This document shows, in pieces, positions 25,971-37,978 of a stretch of DNA of 64,000 nt. Both the position numbers and the translations under genes were made by a program. Numbering within the stretch: position 1 is the stretch's first letter; each line of letters opens with the position of its first letter. Source of the DNA: Branchiostoma belcheri (Eukaryota; Chordata; Leptocardii; Amphioxiformes; Branchiostomatidae); NCBI RefSeq assembly GCF_001625305.1, contig NW_017804620.1, forward strand, positions 207,113 through 271,112. The letters are read 5' to 3'. The notes beneath the pieces are model-generated. The model was given only the letters and a program-made list of their open reading frames with translations, made no database searches and had not been told where the DNA came from.

Positions 25971-26050
25971 AAAATTCTGTATTTTCAGAAAATTCCGAGA
26001 AGATGTCAGGCGGCCGTCTGGCATGACAAAGCCAAGGTCCAAGAAGAGAC
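25971..26050 (+). other. Candidate internal exon of an unassigned transcript
   Basis: Acceptors TTTCTGACAG (after 25970) and ATTTTCAG (after 25988) are in tandem 18 bases apart. The donor is AGAC|GTAAGT at 26051. Joined to the ATG at 24487 it gives only 29 or 23 codons, so this is 5' UTR, a non-coding RNA or chance. Confidence 0.3.
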
Positions 26051-26117
26051 GTAAGTAATTCTATGCATATATCTTGTGCATTCACCTACAGTTAAAATTC
26101 AAGTCAAGGTGCACTAA

Positions 26118-26312
26118 ATGAGGGCCTGCAAGGGGGGGGGGGGTCCCGACAACGCTCTACGCTGAATTCGGAAACCTCTCGATTACGCTTTACGATAAAT
26201 TCCAACGCATTGCGTAGAATTAAAACGCCGAATACGCTCTACGCAAAAACGCCGTCTACGCTCTACATAGAATTAAAACGGCCGATTACGCTCTACGGAA
26301 AAGGGCTTGCGG
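26118..26312. mobile_element. G-run element with TACGCTCTACG repeats
   Basis: Starts GGGCCTGCAAGGGGGG and ends near CTTGCGGGCCCCCC. The interior repeats TACGCTCTACG and AATTAAAACG several times, a foldback-like design also seen at 37979. Confidence 0.55.
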
Positions 26313-26679
26313 GCCCCCCTAAATCGCATATTTCGAGCCATGCAAATGAATGGCGAAATTTTAAACTTTTAGAAAAAAAACATGACTACATAAAGTCATA
26401 CCATAAGACCACATAACGTTCAACTAATACCATTCTTGCTACTCTCACCCACATGACAGTAAATGGGGCCAAACATTCTTGAAAACAGCCGGCTTTCTTG
26501 GCGGGAAAAAACCGCGAAAGCGGCCATGTTTGTTTGCCGATGTTTAACCATTGTCTGTCTCTAAACACGGCATAGCGTGGCTACACCACCAGACAACGGT
26601 ACTGATGATGTTTAGACTCCGCTTTTGTTAGCATCAAAGAGAGTGTTTTCGTTCTTGGCTTCAGAGGGTTGTGGTTGAA

Positions 26680-27490
26680 GGGAGGGACGCCAGCTGACTT
26701 AAGGTGGATGGTATGGAGGGAATGCATTACGAGGGTCTGTATGGGGGGATTCTGAAAACGCTTGTTAGTTTTTGAAGATTGAAGGGATGGAGACCGACTG
26801 ACTTCAGGTAAATGGAATGGGGGGAATGCACGGCCATTGCGAGGGTATGAATGCGGGGATCCTAGATTTAGGAAGGTTGAAGGGAGACCGGCTGACTGCG
26901 GGTAGACGGAATGGGGGGAATGCACGTACATTACAAGGGTGTGGATGGGGGATCCTAGCCACGCAGTAGATTTAGGAATGTTGAAGGGAGGGAGACCGGC
27001 TGACTTCATGTGGATGGTATGGGGGGAATGCGCGGACATTACGAGGGTATGCATAGGGGCTCCTAGATTTAGGAAGGTTGAAGGGAGGGAGACCGGCTGA
27101 CCTAAGGTAGATGGAATGGGGGGAATGCACGTACATTACGAGGGTATGCATGGGGGGATCCTTAAAAAAAGGTAGAACAGTAGATTTAGGAAGGTTGAAG
27201 GGAGGAAGACCAGCTGTGTTAAGGTGGATGAACTGGGGGAAATGCACGGAGATTACGAGGGTCTGTATGGAGGGATCCTAGATTTAAAAGGTTGAAGGAA
27301 GGGACACCGGCTGACCTAAGGTAGACGGAATGGAGGGAATGCACGTACATTACAATGGGTGGATCCTAGCGACGCAGTTACTAAGATTTAGGAAGGTTGA
27401 AGAGAGGGAGACCGGCTGACTTCAGGTGATTGGAATGGGGGGAATGTACGGACATTACGAGTCTGTATGGGGGGGGGACCCTCAAACACC
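26680..27490. repeat. Eight-unit tandem array of about 95-120 bp
   Basis: Each unit contains GGTTGAAGGGAGGGAGACCG, GGAATGGGGGGAATGCACG and GAGGGTATGCATGGGGGGAT. Units begin near 26688, 26775, 26874, 26979, 27073, 27196, 27290 and 27391. Minus-strand ORFs across it are repeat translations. Confidence 0.88.
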
Positions 27491-27841
27491 TGACGCCGGA
27501 TTTAGAGGACCGGCAACGCCAAACGGTATATTTAAGAATACGACAACGCATAACGTCAAATTCACGCGCATTCTTATACACACCGTGCTAGCTTAATATT
27601 GCGAACAGGGAAACAACCGGACGTTCTGTTGTAACTTTAGGCAATCTGGCTACGCGATATTTTACAAAGAAACGCTTCAAAACATGACTTAATTAGTGTT
27701 TGTAGTCATCATTCAGAAGCAATGAAGAACCCTTCAAGTAAGCTAACCCAATAAGACTCTATCCAGAAAAGGGGTTGAAACTGACAATTCTACAGAACCT
27801 CTTTCAAAAAAAATCCTAATTTCATCTCTCTCATCTTGCAG

Positions 27842-27878
27842 GTCACTCACAGAGATGAGGAGACCTACTGAAGTACAA
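27842..27878 (+). other. Candidate 37-nt microexon
   Basis: CATCTTGCAG precedes it and CAA|GTAAGT follows. An ATG at 27855 reads MRRPTEVQ up to the donor in phase 0. Weak evidence without transcripts. Confidence 0.25.
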
Positions 27879-28162
27879 GTAAGTACCCTGTAACTATCAC
27901 TTAAGAGTAGAAGCCGACAATAAGATAAACTATATAGAGGATCCTGAAGTACGATTTACTCTAATAGTTACTAGTAGATGGGTGTAAGATACTGCTATGC
28001 CGGATCGGCACTCGCCAACTGTTTATGTCTCTTGAAATGGATACGCCCTAACTACAAGGCACCCTTCAAAGTACGGTTAATCAAATTTGCTCCGTTTTCA
28101 GACGAACGGGAGCTGAATTTACTACAAAACGAACCGACAGGGTTTAGCGAGCAGGCAGAAAG

Positions 28163-28386
28163 TAGCCTCTACCAGGCTTCGGGAGGAGGCTGGAAAGAGT
28201 AGAAATTGGGCAAATAGAGAGATATATAACATACCAGGGGAGTTGGTCCGCTGGAGAGTACATTTTGCCGCATCCGTGGGTCGCAAAATGTACCCTCTAT
28301 GGCCGACTAACTCCGCGTGTATATTCCCTATTTTTTGGCCAATTTCTACCATTTCTCCATCGATCCGCGGTGCCTGGTAGAGGCTA
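28163..28386. mobile_element. MITE family A/B
   Basis: Left arm of family A (CCAGGCTTCGGGAGG), right arm of family B (CGATCCGCGGTGCCTGG); a second chimera, in the opposite sense to that at 8310. Confidence 0.82.
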
Positions 28387-28529
28387 AGGAAAAGGGCATG
28401 TAAGGACTGTAGATTTTAGACTTAAGTTCTTACCATGACTTACCTGTGAGTGGGCAGAGTTGCGTCGTGCGTACGGTACTTGCGTCATCGGAAGTTTACT
28501 TAATGTTGGATACTACTAGAGAGAAAGTA

Positions 28530-28725
28530 TCGTATCCAGAACCGTGTCTATCTAGTTCAATGCCTGAATGTGTTAAGGTTTAGGATCAGGCATGGTTCTG
28601 GATAGTCTCCGCGCATCCAAGAACGTAGATTTGTCCCAGGTACGGTTCTGGATACGCCTGGGCTATCCAGAACCGTACCTGAGAACAGTTCTGGATACAC
28701 CACGGTTCTAGATACAACAGAAGGT
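28530..28725. repeat. Family I fragments (TATCCAGAACCG)
   Basis: Alternating TATCCAGAACCGT and ACGGTTCTGGATA motifs in both orientations, like the arrays at 62650-64000. Confidence 0.8.
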
Positions 28726-29040
28726 GTATAGAACGCGCGGTGCAGGTAGATATATAGAGTTCGGACACACAAGTACAAAATGGCGGCCTTACCTACCTGT
28801 AGCCCACCTGTAACACTTTGTGTGCGCCACCACCAGGTGTGTACTGACTGGGCTCACTGGCGCGAAAACTACTGGACACAAACTGTGACCAACCCGGGAG
28901 GAAACCCAAGCCCACACTGACAACGTTACACGCGGCCATTCATACTCACCCACTGTGGCCATGCCCGGCCTCTCTTATGTCGCTGCCGTAACCCCATCCT
29001 CAGACAGTTGTTTATCCTTTTGAAAAACGGGCGGTGGGCG

Positions 29041-29405
29041 GCCCTTTACACGTTTTACCTGTGCCTCCTTTCACCGGGGACGGTTCGTTAGGACACACGG
29101 GGGGAGGGGGGTGCGGGGTCGTCCAGTAATTATGGTGGGGTGATGGCGTAATGACTAGTCTCCACCAGACACTAAACAACGTTAACGTGGGTTTAAAAAC
29201 AGTAAAAACGAATTTGCCGAATCAGGCCCTTTACACGTTTTACCTGTGCCTCCTTCACCGGGGACGGTTCGTTATCACACACATGGGTGGGGGGGGTGCG
29301 GGGTCAGGGGCCGTCCACTAATTACGGCGGGGTGAGTGATGGCGTAATGATGACTAGTCTCCTCCAGACACTAAACAACGTTAACGTGGGTTTAAAGCAG
29401 TAAAA
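29041..29405. repeat. 183-bp tandem duplication
   Basis: GGCCCTTTACACGTTTTACC starts both copies (29041, 29224). Both contain a G-rich stretch and ACAACGTTAACGTGGG. Confidence 0.85.
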
Positions 29406-29577
29406 TCTAGCCAAATACGAAGAATGAATTTTTCATTGCAACTTGCCCACCGTGAGCTGACTCTCCTGGCTAACCATCCTCCCATTTTTACCGAATTCTA
29501 CCATCCGTATCCCCGTAGGAAGGCCTGGTGGAGGCTTCTGTACGTAGTGTCTGGGACCTGACGAAGAGGTGGGGTTA

Positions 29578-29760
29578 CTCTCCAAGCAGAGGTTGGTGGG
29601 GAAGATCGTCACCTTTCTATATATGCCCCGTTTTTTTCTGTCGCTTGCTGAGGGTCGCTTGGTGAGGGTAGCGACAGAGGTTGGTGGGGGTGGCGACAGA
29701 AACAAAACGGGGCATATATAGAAAGGTAACGATCTTCCCCACCAACATCTGCTTGGAGAG
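29578..29760. mobile_element. MITE family D with TA duplication
   Basis: CTCTCCAAGCAGAGGTTGG and its inverse, flanked by TA, with ATATATGCCCCGTTTT arms. Confidence 0.88.
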
Positions 29761-29762
29761 TA

Positions 29763-30300
29763 GGGTGGGGCAATTTATGGGTATAAGGAGAGACAATAGC
29801 TGGGTGTAAGTGAAACATTCCACCGCACAGGTTGTTGGGGACATGCTGGATTGTTTACAAACAATTGCTTTTAGCCTACCTGCTAAAACTTGTTGAAAGT
29901 GGGCCTAATCGTCTCTCTAGCTCTCTTGTACTTAGTTGGCCATCAGCAACCTGTGTTGTGTGTACTAGTAACTGCTCTTCGCAAAGTAACTGTTAACTCA
30001 CACTTTACGGGTGGAAACAGAGACAATAGCTGAGTGTAAATAAAATGGGGACATGCTGGATTGTTTAAAAACAATCGTTTTTAACCTACCTGTTAAATCT
30101 TGTTGAAAGTGGGCCTAATCGTCTCTCTAGCTCTCTTGTACTTAGTTGGCCATCAGCAACCTGTGTTGGGTATAACTGCTCTCCGCAAACTAACCGTTGG
30201 CTCACAATTTACGGGTGGAAACAGAGACAATAGCTAGGTGTAAGTGAAACATTCCTCCGCACAGGTTGGTTGGGGACATGCTAGATTGGAGAAGCAGGGT
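29763..30300. repeat. About 200-bp unit repeated two to three times
   Basis: GGGGACATGCTGGATTGTTT, AAAGTGGGCCTAATCGTC and GGCCATCAGCAACCTGTG recur at about 29838 and 30047, with a partial third copy from 30212 and a diverged copy at 32190-32310. Confidence 0.8.
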
Positions 30301-31661
30301 TACAATGGGAGAATACAGCCGGGCGTTCACGATAGAGTGCCCCTGAAGACCCGGCCGGTTCGGCTCGACCACACGATATCCTCGGAGTAAGTCAGGCGGG
30401 AAAAAGCAGGCCTGTTGCTACAATAACCATTGTTGGGAGGGGCATACCGCCGTATTCTGTGCGACAGTTCCCCGTGACTGGCCCGCATTCCGGCCACAGA
30501 AAACCTCCCAAATATTTCTGTGAGAGAAATAGAGAAGGGACCGCTATATTCTGTTTTCGCGCCAAATTCTTACGATAGCGTCGTATCTGCATATGGAGAG
30601 TTTTCGTGCTTTCGCAACTTTTGAAGTTGAAACTTGTGGCAATTTCATATTTCCGATCTTACTTTTTTACTTTCATAACTTATGAATTAAAAAACGGTAA
30701 AGTTTCTATCTTACTGTTTTTTTTTATTTGTTAGTGACTCTAAAATCAGGACGAATAGTACATTTTGTAGAACCAACATAGATCATACAGAACGGAACAA
30801 CATGATACTAATAAACATTCAAGACAAAACGAAACGGCCGTTAGAAGTGGTTTCTGACTTTGTTATCATAAAATTCATACTTCAAAATGTCATCTTTCTG
30901 ATGAAATAACGTATGGTATAAGATGTCAGTCTAAAAATGGTCTTAATCTTTATTCTAACGAGTTGGCCTCAGTACTAATTATAACTCCACGCGGCACATC
31001 AAAGGGGTTCTGTAAGGTAATTAGACTTGTAACAGACTCGGCCTTGGTTTGTTTGTATTCAGTCGACGGTGATTTGCAATTTCCCGATCGCTTGAAGTTC
31101 AGTAATTTCCTCATGAGACACGCACGAACGGCTTCACCGAATAAAGATCGTGGCTGCTGTCAAGCATAGGTTGTTAGTGAGCGTGTAAGATTAGAACAAT
31201 TATAACTAAGATACCTTTAAATTTTTTTCTCGAATTGTACGTTTTAAACTCTAACCAAGTGTCTAAAAGTTCAGCGTATTACTGAAATAAAATTTGCCAG
31301 TAAAAGTTAGAAAATAATTTTTAACACAATTTCATAACATGTTTTATACTGCATGTATACGTAAAGGGACATTTATTGCATGCATCCTTTTACTGCTTTC
31401 TTTCTGAAAGTTCTCTGAAATGAAAATAGATAAAAGAAAAAGTCAGGCAAAAATGAAAAAAAATTAAATGAAATTTGATAAAAGAAAAAGTCAGGCAAAA
31501 TCTAAAGTGGAACCTGTTGTAGTAAACAATTCGACCGGCCGGGTCTTTCAACTGTAAGGAACAGGCTAAGCCGGCACCCAACTGTTTATACGAAACCCAA
31601 CCCCAGCGCTTTAGGCGGGGGCTTACCACAATAACGTTACGGTAGCGACATCGTAGCTCTA
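30301..31661. other. No gene seen
   Basis: The first 280 bases are GC-rich; the rest is AT-rich. A short + ORF at 30963-31169 has no features I recognise. A direct repeat (AGAAAAAGTCAGGCAAAA) lies at 31433-31500. Confidence 0.5.
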
Positions 31662-32069
31662 CTCTCCAAGCAGAGGTTTGGGCATTGGCTTTTTTAACAG
31701 AGTGGTTGAATGCAAGGCCTATACGACCACTTCTCAGCATTGAACTAGAAATATGAGAGAAACAGAAACATGGCTATGTCAAGAGATGGCGGTGAACGTT
31801 TGATTTGAAAGCCTTTAGATTGTAGGTTGGTGGGAAACACTTGTCAGGGAGGGAATTCCAAAGCTTGGCCGTACGGGGAAAAAAACTGTCACTGTAAAAA
31901 GATTTTTAACGGCTTATTTTTGGCCTTTATAATCAGGCTTTTAATCTTTTTTATACATATATTGGGTTGGCATAAAAAAAAAGATACCAGTGCAAGAAAA
32001 ACAGCCAGATAAAAAAAAAGCTTAAAACACGCCAAAAATAAGCCAAAACCCAAACCTCTGCTTGGGGAG
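31662..32069. mobile_element. Long family D element with TA duplication
   Basis: CTCTCCAAGCAGAGGTTTGG to CAAACCTCTGCTTGGGGAG, bounded by TA. The interior includes a segment (about 31685-31865) that recurs inverted at 48590-48765, so a second repeat has been captured. Confidence 0.8.
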
Positions 32070-32524
32070 TACGTTAGATCTTCCTAATCCCCGAGTACCT
32101 CCGTATCGGCTCGCTCCCACGCCCCCTTCGGTCTCTAGCTCACTCAGCCCCGAGAAATTTACTAGAGCCGTCCGTTGCTTTTGTCGTTCTCAACCTACCT
32201 GTTCTAGTTGCTGAAAGTAGGTCTATAATCGTCTTTGTCTTCTTCGTAGTTGGCTATCTGCAACCTGTGTTGGCTATAGCCGCTCTCCGCAACATAACAG
32301 TTGACTTACCACTGCCAAGCACTGGTTCTGATCTAACATTGAACAAGACAGATCACCACTATTAAAGCGTATTTAGCGTTGAGCATTGTTTAAAAGTATC
32401 CAATGGAGAACCCCCTACCTTTTTTGTTCCTGCCACCGTTTCCAAAACAGGGTCGGCCCGTCTAACGTTATCAACAACCACCATCTGCCTAACACGGGGT
32501 TAAACACCTCAAAGGGACGCTAGG

Positions 32525-32730
32525 TAGCCTCTACCAGGCACCGCGGATCGCTGGAAAACTAGTAGAAATCGGCCGAAATGAAGGGATAGTATACTAGAGA
32601 AGATCCCTGGCCATAGAAGATCCAATTCGCGACCCACTCTATGGCCCGGGATCTTCTCTGGTATATAATCCCTTTATTTCGGCCAGTTTCTACTATTTTT
32701 CCAGCGATCCGCGGTGCCTGGTAGAGGCTA
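32525..32730. mobile_element. MITE family B, complete, with degraded 9-bp duplication
   Basis: TAGCCTCTACCAGGCACCGC and its inverse. Flanks are GACGCTAGG and TACGCTCGG (7 of 9). Confidence 0.9.
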
Positions 32731-33015
32731 TACGCTCGGGTGGACATTGTAAGAGTTGCGAATACAAGGAGCCCGAACAAGTGTACAGCGATACTCGGGG
32801 CTAGCGCGAGACAAAAGCCAAGCTGTGTTGGGAGCCTAAACAACACGCCGGTGCTTGAATACGCCAGGAAAGGCGATACCGGGCCGCGGGATTGCACAAA
32901 CCCGCAAACCGTGCAGCGTGCACGCCGCTTCACTGATCACAAATAGGCGGGGACGCTAAAGTAGGAGAACGCAAGAATGTCTGAAGGAATAGACGCTGGG
33001 TGGGCAGAAACAGTA

Positions 33016-33196
33016 CTCTCCAAGCAGAGGTTTGGGGTTTTAGCGTGTTTTTAGGCTTTTTTGTCGGGGTTACTTTTTTTGCCATGGATTTTTTTACGCC
33101 AACCCAACAAAAATGCCAGTGCAAATAAAGAAACCCCGATAAAAAGACTAAGAACAAGCCAAAAGTAAGCCAAACCCCAAACATCTGCTTGGAGAG
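33016..33196. mobile_element. MITE family D
   Basis: CTCTCCAAGCAGAGGTTTGG and CAAACATCTGCTTGGAGAG; TA on the left, CA on the right. The arms hold GTTTTTAGGC-TTTTTGTC. Confidence 0.88.
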
Positions 33197-33625
33197 CACA
33201 GAAACTGTGCCCGGGAAGAGGAGCCGGGTGCTTTACAAACGGTTGGGCGGGCGTGGATAGATCGGGCCCCCGCCGGATGGGGTGACAACGGCCCGATAGG
33301 TGCAACGGACCGTGGCGTGGTGGCTTCAACCGCCGCACGCCGGGTTGGTTTTCACAGGTGCGGGACGGTTAGCCTGGGTGCCAGCCCCTACCGCGAATGA
33401 GAGATAACCCCTTGGCCAGGGAAGCCACACGCCCCGCCGACCCCGATTTGAGCTCCTCGCGTCCGGGCGTGAAAGATAAAGGGTTTGGGGCAGCCTGGGC
33501 TTGGGTGGCGGATACAGTAGCGGACATTAGGGCTTCTTTCCACAAAAAAACTATCGCTTACGTTTACGGTTTACGTTGGCCGCCGATGCTAGCTATTGGA
33601 ACAGTTGGGGGGGGGGGGGGTTTAT
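33197..33625. other. GC-rich stretch with no gene recognised
   Basis: GC-rich sequence ending in a run of G (33608-33620). Open frames exist on both strands but none has a domain I recognise; it could be promoter-like DNA or unclassified repeat. Confidence 0.35.
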
Positions 33626-33631
33626 AAAAAA

Positions 33632-33825
33632 ACTGAAATACCTTTATTGTCCATTCATGCCACGACGGGCTAGGTGCAGGTCAAGACTTAACAGACACAT
33701 TACAAACGTATATAGAAAAGCGGAGACAGAAGATACACTACTTGACTTAGACATACATGCATAAGAAACATACAAGGGTACTATACTAGGCTAATACAAA
33801 GTGTTCTAGTTACTGAGCTAATACA
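33632..33825 (-). mobile_element. Retroposon 3' end, second copy
   Basis: Nearly identical to 7578-7765 over about 190 bp. Confidence 0.7.
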
Positions 33826-33834
33826 GCGTGTATA

Positions 33835-33970
33835 GGTGCTACCAACTGACCCGGCCGATGGGTCTAGACCTTTTAGCCGAATCGTTAGAGCGTCGGGGTT
33901 GTGAACTGGTGCCCGGGTTTGGTTTGGCGTGAGTTCGATCCTCGGCCTGGGACCAGGATATTGCTGTTTC
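33835..33970 (+). mobile_element. SINE family S2
   Basis: TTTTAGCCGAATCGTTAGAG, GAGTTCGATCCTCGGCC and a GCTGTTTCTACT tail. Confidence 0.7.
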
Positions 33971-34253
33971 TACTAAATAGAAGCATTATGATGATTTTGT
34001 GCCGTACGTCGTTCATTTTAGAGGTTACGTATGGGTACAACAGTTTGAAAACTAAACTATTGTACTCGTTTCTTGTCAAATGTGCGATCAACGGCCTCGA
34101 GAAAATAAACCCCCATCGTAGGCGCATCGTAGGACCGTCTCATGAACCAAAAGGTTTGGGGTTCGAATCCCGGGCTAGTCTTTAACAAGTGCGAGGAGGC
34201 CTACGTTGGCATGCGTAGCCGATATTGCGCGTGCAGCTATCTAGTGTTTTTCT

Positions 34254-34450
34254 TTTATATTCGAACATCTAATCACAAGACGCGGTGACGGCACACTCAA
34301 GTTATTTCAACTTATATTAATGCCACCACCAACACGGGACAATACAATACTCATTTTCACCTGAGTGAAGTGAAGAAAGTCATGTAAAGGGTCTTTCCCA
34401 AGGGCACAAGATCGGTGGCATGTCAGGACTCGAACCCGGGATCGAGTGAT
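34254..34450 (-). mobile_element. tRNA-derived SINE family H
   Basis: Minus-strand copy: CATGTCAGGACTCGAACCCG (box B complement) with the CCCAAGGGCACAAGATCG core; the head is truncated. Confidence 0.75.
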
Positions 34451-34679
34451 TACATTGTAGTAATATAGGACACTAGTAAATACGTCGATAAATGTTGGAC
34501 ATTCAGGTAATAAGATACGCCGAAAAGCAGCTACTCAAACAACTGGATGCTTTTTTGGGACAGTTGCAAATGTTACCGTTATGTGTAGTACTTACAGCTG
34601 TCAAAAGGTGGCGCTTTCGTACCAGCTTCAATGTTAGCAGCGCCTCTGGCGATTCTGATCGGTAGTACAGGTGGCTTGA

Positions 34680-34900
34680 TTGATACTGTTCATTGTATTG
34701 ATTTGATTTGATTTGATTTATTGAAATTGCAACAGTCCAACACACACGGAACAGAGGCAGCTGTTGCTGGTGTTGTGTCCCGCACATAGAAACGAATACT
34801 GGACAGACAATACTCATTTTCACTTGAGTCTAGTGGAGAAAGTCGTGTAAAGTGTCTTTCCCAAGGGCACAAGATCGGTGGCATGTCAGGACTCAAACCA
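34680..34900 (-). mobile_element. SINE family H, partial
   Basis: CAATACTCATTTTCACTTGA and CCCAAGGGCACAAGATCGG; the ends are replaced by a (GATTT)n run and other sequence. Confidence 0.65.
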
Positions 34901-34989
34901 ACATGTGTACTGAAAGGGAACAATAAGAAGCGTTTTCAGGCGCCCACATCTGTGTAGAAGCGTCCCCAAGAGAACGCCATTGGTGCTGC

Positions 34990-35535
34990 AGCTCCATGAC
35001 GTGACCTTGCACTTCAACCATGTATAAAAACTTCATCGTGAGCGGATACGAGCCAGATTTTGGCGTTTAAAAGGTTGGATTGCTCGGTCACGCAGACGCC
35101 CGGTTCTTATTTTTTTTTATTCCAACATTTAATAAATAAATAAATAAATATTCCAACATTTCATAACTCAGGGACATGGTGACGGCACACTCTAGTTATA
35201 TCAACTTCAGTTAAGTGAAGAAAGTCGTGCAAAGTGCCAAGGGCTCAAGATCGATGGCATGTCAGGACTCGAACCCGGGACCTCTTAGTTCCGAGTCGAG
35301 CAGTTACGCCACACGACCCTAGTCTCTACTAGACTAACTACGCTGGCTATATATAGGCGAATAATTGCCAGGGGAGTTTGGCCGCCTTGGGGTTTGACTG
35401 GCCGCGCAGTTAGTCTGTGAACGTGATGTTGGACTGCGACCATGTATATAAAAACTCCATCACGATCAAGTCAATGTCTGATACAAGCCAGACGTTTAAA
35501 AGGTTGGAGTGGTCGGTCACGCAGACGCCCGGTTC
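34990..35535. repeat. Duplicated TATA-containing segment split by a SINE
   Basis: About 34990-35105 and 35405-35530 share CCATGTAT-ATAAAAACT, GACGTTTAAAAGGTTGGA-like sequence and CGGTCACGCAGACGCCCGGT. A family H SINE (35106-35319, minus) starts exactly where the left copy stops matching. Confidence 0.7.
35106..35319 (-). mobile_element. SINE family H, nearly complete
   Basis: From the ACATTTAATAAATAAATAAA tail to GCAGTTACGCCACACGACC at the tRNA-like head. Confidence 0.8.
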
Positions 35536-36538
35536 GCGCCCTGAGCCCCAGAAGTGGCGCGTTCGCCCGCCGTCACTCTGCTTTCATCCCCTCTTTACGC
35601 GGGAAAGTGTGACGTCATGGTTTCCCTGGTGACCCCCATCAGGCGACTGTAGAACCGCTGGACTCAGCCGGAGCGCCGGAGCAGGTCACACCTACCAATG
35701 CTCAGGTCACACTTGTAATCTTTTAGGTGTAGCCCCGTGGGACCTCCTACGGCTCCTTTCGGGTCCCGACTGGGCCCCAGAGTTTCAGATAGCTACGAGT
35801 ATCTAGATATACAACTACACAACGGTCATGATCAAGATATAGACATAGCTTTGTCCCCAATATGTCCGCGTTTAACATATGTTGTAGAATTCAGTATAAT
35901 GTTAGACGTAGTCTCTTATATCATTGTAACCTAGGCATAAACCGACTAACCTACCCCCTATGAGACGGGGCCTAATCAGCCCCGGACTAATGCTGAGTAA
36001 TAACGATTCCAAACCGGGGCCCGGCCGGGCAGTCTTATGAAACGACGCGAAAAGCACGATACAAAAGACAACAAAACACACAAAAAAAGTTTTTGATAAT
36101 AATCATGGGCACTATTTCTGCATATTCCTCACATGAATTTTTAACATTTCGATAATTTTGTTCATAAAAACGCCCGTGCATGCCCCGGTTTGCAAATGTG
36201 ACCTAAGCATTACAAGAAGGTTTGTCCCATTGAACCTCCATGGTGTAACACAGGCTAGGTCCTGCCATGCCGTGACAGAAGATGGCCCGTAAAAAGGTGT
36301 TCACGACCCGAGGCTCTCCCGAGGCTCGCCCCGCCAGATTAAAGGAGCTTAAGTGAGAATCAGTCTCCATGCAGTGTACGCGGCAATGCCGTCAACAGCT
36401 GCGAGGGTGGAGTCCCCAATGGATACTTCCGACTGTAGTTTCCTTTAGGTTGGTAGAGTATAGGATGTGATGATGGCTGGTACTTTGTGTCCAAATATTC
36501 TAGAAAGGTTGTCCTCTGCAGTCCCTCATGTGGCAGTG
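35536..36538. other. No gene seen
   Basis: GC-rich to about 35780, with a TGACGTCA site near 35610. Then mixed sequence with no exon I can support. Confidence 0.45.
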
Positions 36539-36690
36539 TAGTCCCCATCAGACTCCTTTTGCAGGCTGAATAAATCGTAGAAATCGGTCTATTGGATCAT
36601 TGACCGGCTACCATCTCTGGCCAATTAATACATTTTTTAGACCGATTTCTACGATTTATTCAGCCTGCAAAAGGAGTCTGGTGGAGACTA
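36539..36690. mobile_element. MITE family E
   Basis: TAGTCCCCATCAGACTCC and GGAGTCTGGTGGAGACTA; arms contain AATAAATCGTAGAAATCGG. Confidence 0.85.
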
Positions 36691-37017
36691 TTGCAGTATA
36701 TAAAAAGAAAATCCCTGTATCCTCAATGGGATATGTTTTATTCCTTTTCTGGATGAGAGTTTTGTTTGTGTGGTGTTAGGGGTAATGTAGTCCTCTTTGA
36801 GATTGCATTCTGAAGTGCCTATGAAAGGATGCAGGTCTACACTCATATGCAGAGACGACTGTATTTTCTTCACTCTGTCTCACTGTTTTTAGGCGCAAAA
36901 TACGAAACAGCCACTAAAATGCTTTTAGGCGTCCAATTGGAGAAGTGTTCTTTCCTAGAAGTAGAAACGGGAGAGTTTTGCTATCTACCAGTAGACACAC
37001 CAAAATAATCTCCAAGC

Positions 37018-37179
37018 AGATCCCTCTCGGTGTCAAAAAAGTCAGTATCAAATTGGCCAGGCAGTATCCATTAGCCAGAGAAGCTCGCCGGCCACCGACG
37101 GGTTGGTGGTGGTAGCGACAAAAAAACGGCCATATATAAACAGCTAACAATCATTCCCCCACAACGTCTGCTTGGAGAG
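37018..37179. mobile_element. MITE family D, chimeric arms, TA flanks
   Basis: The left arm resembles the 20890 subtype (ATCTCCAAGCAGATC). The right arm resembles the 29578 subtype (ACGTCTGCTTGGAGAG). Confidence 0.8.
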
Positions 37180-37499
37180 TAACATCAAAATAAACCGGGT
37201 CCCTTCGAAGGTCAGTTATACCAGCTAATCAGTCCAGATTAAGATACAGGCAAAGATTAGTCTAAATGGAAGCGAGAACGTGTAGACTAATCCAGAGTAG
37301 CGATTATCCTATCCTTATCACACCTCTAAACCGGTTATTATCTACCATTACAGCAAGTCAGGTCTAAAGGTCGGATGCACTCTGCCATGGAAATACTGTA
37401 AAAGGGTATCTTCAGAACAGTAGAAACTTGAGCACAAGACACCCTTTTTAACAGTATTTCTATATGTTTATAAACTACTAAGTACCTAATACCAGCCCA

Positions 37500-37655
37500 G
37501 AAGAGAACATGAAATAGCCATGCCTTCAAGTACCAGAGTTATCAACCAAGGATTGAGGTGTTCAAAAACTCATTCTTTCCTAGAACTATCGCGGAGTGGA
37601 ACTCGCTGTCACCAAGTACAGTAGGGGCATTGTTATTAGATAGCTTGAATAAAAA
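37500..37655 (+). mobile_element. LINE 3' end fragment (family G)
   Basis: CATGCCTTCAAGTACCAGAG, TCATTCTTTCCTAGAACTAT and GGAACTCGCTGTCACCAAGT. Confidence 0.8.
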
Positions 37656-37978
37656 CTTGATGAGAAACGTCAATATGTAATCTGTATATATAGTGGATGT
37701 ATAATATTTGCTAAGCAGTGTCAACTGTTATTAGTGTGTTCCTGACAGTTTGTCGAATGATTGATTTCTGAATCTGTAGAAGTGGACGTTGCTTTTGAAC
37801 GTAACCGTTTTGCATACGTACATAATGCACGGCGTTTAAATAATTAGTTCCGGCAATTCTTCCATCGTAAATGATGTACTAGCATAAATTCTTCACCCCT
37901 TGTTCGATTTCTCAAATCACGTTCCACTGACACAGCAATACCTAGCTAGTTAAATCGCATGACTTGCTACAGTTGTAT

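Noticed and set aside
26581-27247. Minus-strand ORFs with repeated SAGLPPFNLPKS
   Set aside because: They follow the G-rich tandem array and are broken between units.
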